Part shown: positions 32,986-35,953 of the stretch, one piece after another
Numbering within the stretch: position 1 is the first letter of the stretch
How the letters are laid out: every line of letters begins with the position of its first letter
Source of the DNA: Deltaproteobacteria bacterium
GTDB lineage: Bacteria; Desulfobacterota; Binatia; Binatales; Binataceae
Length of the DNA: 35,953 nt
NCBI GenBank assembly: GCA_027317185.1
Contig: DAHVFB010000001.1
Span: forward strand, 1-35,953
Reading direction: 5' to 3'
The notes under the pieces: model-generated
Database searches by the model: none
The model's input: only the letters and a program-made list of their open reading frames with translations
Told to the model about the DNA's origin: nothing
Position numbers and translations under genes: made by a program

Positions 32986-33061
32986 TGGCTGAGGAGGAAG
33001 GACTCGAACCTTCAATCGCCTGATCCAGAGTCAGGTGGCTTGCCAATTAGCCGACTCCTCA
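32986..33061 (-). tRNA. tRNA-Gln (anticodon CTG)
   Basis: A 76-nt cloverleaf with encoded CCA can be drawn. The acceptor is TGAGGAG/CTCCTCA with discriminator G, the anticodon arm CCTGA-CTCTGGA-TCAGG, and the T arm GAAGG-TTCGAGT-CCTTC. It complements the TTG-anticodon tRNA-Gln at 17401. Confidence 0.95.
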
Positions 33062-33072
33062 GCACATCCGAA

Positions 33073-33101
33073 TTTATACAAGACTGACGCCGCCGGTGAA
33101 A
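33073..33101 (-). promoter_or_regulatory. Promoter candidate for the tRNA-Gln/tRNA-Glu pair
   Basis: The minus strand has TATAAA (five of six) at 33078-33073, whose predicted start lies about five bases before the tRNA. Seventeen bases upstream the -35 region is poor (TTTCAC). The spacing and position make the -10 credible. Confidence 0.45.
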
Positions 33102-33123
33102 GCGCAGGTCCACGGAGACACTG

Positions 33124-33675
33124 CTATGACGCACGATGCGCTGCGCCGCCACACAGATTTTCGGCGTGCCGGTTCACCAGCGTGTCGCAGCGCTGGAGCA
33201 ACGCCGGATCATCCTGGCAGTGCTGTTCGATCATATAGCTGAGCTCGCCGAGATCATGCACCAGCAGACGCATGCAGGAGTTATATTCATCACCTTCCTG
33301 CAACGCTTTCAGCAGATCGCTCACCAGGTCTTCGAGTTCGCTCTCCTCGACCTCGAGCGCCATCGCCAATGCCCGCTCGACCGAAATTTCACCGTCAACC
33401 GCATTCCCGCAATCCGCCAGCAGCTTGCGCATATGCCTGATGGTCGCTTCATCCAGTCGAATGGGACTGGGCTGGTCGAGCTTGCCTTCGAGTTCAAGCA
33501 CGGTTGCCGCCAAATGCAGCGCGCCTACATGCCGGGCCTCATCGCGGGCCATCCCGAACCAAAATTCATGCAGTCCCTTGGTGGCCATGAAAAGCTTGGC
33601 AAAACGTGCATAAATAGCCATGCTTTGGCGCTCAAGAGCGATGGTCACATCGAGAACTTCACGATTAGTGGGCAT
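33124..33675 (-). CDS. Ferritin-like / rubrerythrin-type di-iron protein
   Basis: The 183-residue protein is all-helical without a signal peptide. The first helix has Glu15 (ALERQSMAIYARFA). The second has the ExxH pair Glu46 and His49 (ARDEARHVGALH). The second half repeats the pattern with Glu110/Glu111 (ALEVEESELEDLV) and Glu150 plus His152 (YMIEQHC). This fits a rubrerythrin-like four-helix bundle without a rubredoxin domain. Such proteins often act in peroxide or iron handling. It stands alone, upstream of the tRNA pair on the same strand. Confidence 0.82.
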   Translation of the reverse strand: MPTNREVLDVTIALERQSMAIYARFAKLFMATKGLHEFWFGMARDEARHVGALHLAATVLELEGKLDQPSPIRLDEATIRHMRKLLADCGNAVDGEISVERALAMALEVEESELEDLVSDLLKALQEGDEYNSCMRLLVHDLGELSYMIEQHCQDDPALLQRCDTLVNRHAENLCGGAAHRAS

Positions 33676-33734
33676 TTCGCTAACGCAAACCCATCATAGC
33701 GCGGGCTAAACTGCGGCGCAAAGCGGCAGATTTT

Positions 33735-33923
33735 CTATCGGTAACTGAAGGCACCGATTATTTTGCCGTTGGCATCGACGCACGAGGTCGCCGTATTCGT
33801 AAACAGGAACCATCCACTCGAATCGGAGGTGCAGTGTACATTGTTGGGCATCGTCACTTCGGCATGATGGTTGGAACTGCAGCCCATCGCGACGAAAGTC
33901 ACGGCCAGCACGGCGATCTTCAT
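33735..33923 (-). CDS. Very small lipoprotein
   Basis: The 62-residue protein has a type II signal peptide, MKIAVLAVTFVAMGCSS, with the lipobox cysteine at 15. A short beta-like domain with two further cysteines (VHCTSDSSGWFLF and TSCVDANG) may form a disulfide. The frame runs upstream to 34025, but the MKIAVL start gives a normal signal peptide and has GGAA upstream. No family is recognised. The similarity of the length and layout to other small exported lipoproteins is only general. Confidence 0.65.
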   Translation of the reverse strand: MKIAVLAVTFVAMGCSSNHHAEVTMPNNVHCTSDSSGWFLFTNTATSCVDANGKIIGAFSYR

Positions 33924-34095
33924 GCCAATTCCGGCGGCAGGATATGTCAAAACGGCACCCTTTTCGATCTCAGATATCTTGATTACAGTTTCAGCATAAC
34001 ATTTCCTGCTCTCTGAGACCCACAAGGTATGTGCTAGCTTCCGGGCCGTAGACAGAGAGTATCTTTCGTCCAGTTCAGCCAGGAGCGATGCATAA

Positions 34096-34821
34096 ATGCG
34101 ATATGAACTTTACTACTGGCCTTCGATCCCGGGACGCGGCGAGTTCGTGCGGCTCGCACTTGAGGAGGCCAACGCCGAATACGATGACGTAGCGCGCCGA
34201 AAAGGCGGCCTCAAGGCGCTGATGGCCTTTCTCGCGGCTCGCGATGCCACTCATTCCTCGGCTCAGCCGCCATTTGCCCCACCCTTTCTCAAGGCCGGCA
34301 AAATGATTATCGCTCAAACCGCGAACATCCTTTCGTTCATCGGCGCCCACCATGGATTAGCGCCCGCGGGCGAGGCTGGGCGGTCGTGGACGAATCAGTT
34401 GCAGTTGACGATCGCCGATCTGGTCGATGAGGTCCACGACACGCATCACCCGATCGCTTCGAGCCTTTATTACGAGGATCAGAAAAAGGAGGCGCTGCGG
34501 CGCGCGGAGGATTTTCGCGCGCATCGGATGCCGAAATATCTCGGCTACTTCCAACGGATACTTCAGCGCAATAAAGACAAATCTTATCTGGCAGGGGCGA
34601 AGGTTACCTACGCCGACCTGTCGTTATTCCAGGTGGTTGCCGGTCTTGGATATGCGTTCCCGCAGGCGATGGCGCAGATGGCGAAGCGCTACCCGCGAGT
34701 GATTGCGCTACATGATCGAGTGGCGGCGCGCCCGCGCATCGCGGCCTACCTCGCGTCGGAGCGCCGTCTCGCGTTCAATCAGGACGGCATCTTTCGTTAT
34801 TACCCCGAACTGGAGGGCTGA
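34096..34821 (+). CDS. Glutathione S-transferase family protein
   Basis: The 241-residue protein has the thioredoxin-like N-terminal domain starting YELYYWPSIPGRGEFVRLALEEA, where a tyrosine is placed as in sigma/mu-type enzymes. A glutathione-contacting TANILSFIG segment follows (about 75-83), then an all-helical C-terminal domain (about 92-220) with the conserved VTYADLSLFQV N-capping box. It is probably a cytoplasmic detoxification enzyme. AGGAG lies about ten bases before the ATG. It converges on the RNase Y gene and is separated from it by a strong hairpin. Confidence 0.85.
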   Translation: MRYELYYWPSIPGRGEFVRLALEEANAEYDDVARRKGGLKALMAFLAARDATHSSAQPPFAPPFLKAGKMIIAQTANILSFIGAHHGLAPAGEAGRSWTNQLQLTIADLVDEVHDTHHPIASSLYYEDQKKEALRRAEDFRAHRMPKYLGYFQRILQRNKDKSYLAGAKVTYADLSLFQVVAGLGYAFPQAMAQMAKRYPRVIALHDRVAARPRIAAYLASERRLAFNQDGIFRYYPELEG

Positions 34822-34853
34822 GATAAAACTTTAACGCATCGATGTTGTTTCGG

Positions 34854-34879
34854 GGGGCGCGCGATTGCTCGCGCGCCCC
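34854..34879. terminator. Strong GC hairpin between convergent GST and RNase Y genes
   Basis: GGGGCGCGCGA pairs perfectly with TCGCGCGCCCC (11 bp, loop TTGC). There is no T tract on either strand, so it is a bidirectional 3'-end structure rather than a classical intrinsic terminator. Confidence 0.5.
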
Positions 34880-34887
34880 ACCATGAT

Positions 34888-35953
34888 TCAGCGCGCCACT
34901 TCGGTGGCCCGCGTCTCTCTTATCACAGTCACCTTGATCTGCCCCGGATAGGTCATATCCGCTTCGATCTTCTTAGCTACATCGCGCGCCAGCATCACCG
35001 TGTCGTCGTCCGAAACCTGATTTGGCTCGACAATCACGCGCATCTCGCGCCCGGCCTGCACGGCGAAGCATTTCTCCACCCCGCGGAACGATTTCGCGAT
35101 GGTTTCCAAATCGTCCAGCCGCTTGACGTAGCTCTCCAGCACTTCGCGCCGGGCGCCCGGCCGCGCCCCCGACAGTGCATCGGCCGCATCGACCAGCGGA
35201 GCGAGGATAGTCTCGGCCTTGACTTCCTCATGATGGGCCGCGATAGCGTTGACGATCTTGGCTGACTCGCCGTACTTACGCGCCAGCTCGCCACCGATCA
35301 GCGCGTGCGATCCTTCAATCTCGTGGGTCAACGCCTTGCCGATATCGTGCAGCAGCGCCGCGCGCCGGGCCTGCTTCTCATTCAAGCCCAACTCCGCCGC
35401 CATCGAACCGCAGATGAAAGCCGCTTCGATTGAATGGGTCAGCACATTTTGCGCGTAGCTGTAGCGATACTTGAGCATCCCCAGCAGCTTCACCAGTTCC
35501 GGATGCACGCCGTGGACGCCGACCTCCAGAATTGCGCGCTGACCGGCCTCGCGAATCGATTCCTCGACCCGCTGCTCGGCCTTGCGCACCACCTCTTCGA
35601 TGCGGCCCGGATGAATTCTGCCATCGGAGATTAGCTGTTCGAGCGCGACTCGTGCGATTTCGCGGCGAATCGGGTTATGACATGAGATCACGACCGCCTC
35701 GGGAGTATCGTCGATGATGATATCGACCCCGGTGGCAGCCTCGATCGCGCGGATGTTGCGGCCCTCGCGGCCAATAATCCGGCCCTTCATCTCGTCGCTC
35801 GGCAGGGCGATGACCGCGACCGTGCGCTCGGTCACGAATTCACCTGCCAGCCGTTCGATCGCAATCGAGATGATCCGTTTGGCGCGTCGCTCGGCCTCTT
35901 CGCGCGCCTCCTCCTCGACCACCCGGATATGTTTGTTGGCGTCGTGCCGGGCC
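34888..35953 (-). CDS. rny: Ribonuclease Y, C-terminal part (5' truncated by window edge)
   Basis: The frame is open to the right edge, so the N-terminal membrane helix and most of the coiled coil are outside the window. Visible are the end of the coiled coil ([15 protein letters not shown]), the KH domain ([20 protein letters not shown]) and the HD phosphohydrolase domain ([24 protein letters not shown]). The characteristic C-terminal end is [21 protein letters not shown], read as [11 protein letters not shown]. It is the membrane-anchored endoribonuclease that starts mRNA decay in many bacteria lacking RNase E dominance. Confidence 0.95.
   Translation of the reverse strand, partial: ARHDANKHIRVVEEEAREEAERRAKRIISIAIERLAGEFVTERTVAVIALPSDEMKGRIIGREGRNIRAIEAATGVDIIIDDTPEAVVISCHNPIRREIARVALEQLISDGRIHPGRIEEVVRKAEQRVEESIREAGQRAILEVGVHGVHPELVKLLGMLKYRYSYAQNVLTHSIEAAFICGSMAAELGLNEKQARRAALLHDIGKALTHEIEGSHALIGGELARKYGESAKIVNAIAAHHEEVKAETILAPLVDAADALSGARPGARREVLESYVKRLDDLETIAKSFRGVEKCFAVQAGREMRVIVEPNQVSDDDTVMLARDVAKKIEADMTYPGQIKVTVIRETRATEVAR

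Overview
The window looks like chromosome from a GC-rich, free-living Gram-negative bacterium. It carries periplasmic and outer-membrane proteins with signal peptides and lipoboxes, a TolC/MFP/RND efflux system, MEP isoprenoid synthesis and RNase Y. The gene mix (cobalt-type nitrile hydratase, a MetE-like methyltransferase beside a cyclase-family hydrolase, an orphan MeaB, a Tad-like protein) suggests a soil deltaproteobacterium-like or Binatota-like lineage. That placement is inference from gene content only; there is no rRNA in the window.

Layout. 1-2917: the C-terminal part of an NtrC-type sigma-54 activator, its membrane histidine kinase and a small lipoprotein, all rightward. 2918-3513: no protein gene, but an apparently complete leftward RNA unit. 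A near-consensus sigma-54 promoter (3363-3378) is followed by three diverged palindrome-flanked repeats, each exposing a CCCCCUCC anti-Shine-Dalgarno-like loop, and then an intrinsic terminator with eight U (2967-2990). This is the most interesting part of the window. 3514-6240: a small membrane protein, a ferritin-like protein overlapping a 2[4Fe-4S] ferredoxin, a cupredoxin (possibly leaderless), a monohaem cytochrome c and a strong terminator. 6345-11857: a three-gene heavy-metal-type RND efflux operon. 11982-13749 (leftward): cobalt-type nitrile hydratase beta, alpha and accessory protein. 13834-15686 (leftward): a CAT-anticodon tRNA, a PPP-family phosphatase and MeaB.

15785-24805 is mainly rightward housekeeping: a small membrane protein, ispE, a good sigma-70 promoter, tRNA-Gln(TTG), prs, rplY, dnaE, hflX and a pgsA-like synthase. 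24833-25995 is a leftward rhodanese-nitrilase pair divergent from tadA. Then come a DUF4236 protein, a sugar-nucleotide epimerase, a membrane coiled-coil protein, peptide deformylase, a MetE-like methyltransferase plus a cyclase-family hydrolase, a TadG-like protein with its own sigma-54 promoter candidate, a small membrane protein, a tRNA-Gln(CTG)/tRNA-Glu(CTC) pair, a second ferritin-like protein, a small lipoprotein, a glutathione S-transferase and the C-terminal part of RNase Y, which runs off the right edge.

How they fit together. The sigma-54 activator/kinase pair lies next to the sigma-54 RNA unit, so a link between them is plausible but unproven. Nitrile hydratase, a nitrilase-superfamily amidohydrolase and a rhodanese could together handle nitriles and their amide or cyanide products, but they are not one operon. 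All boundaries, motifs and pairings were read by eye; no database search or folding program was run.
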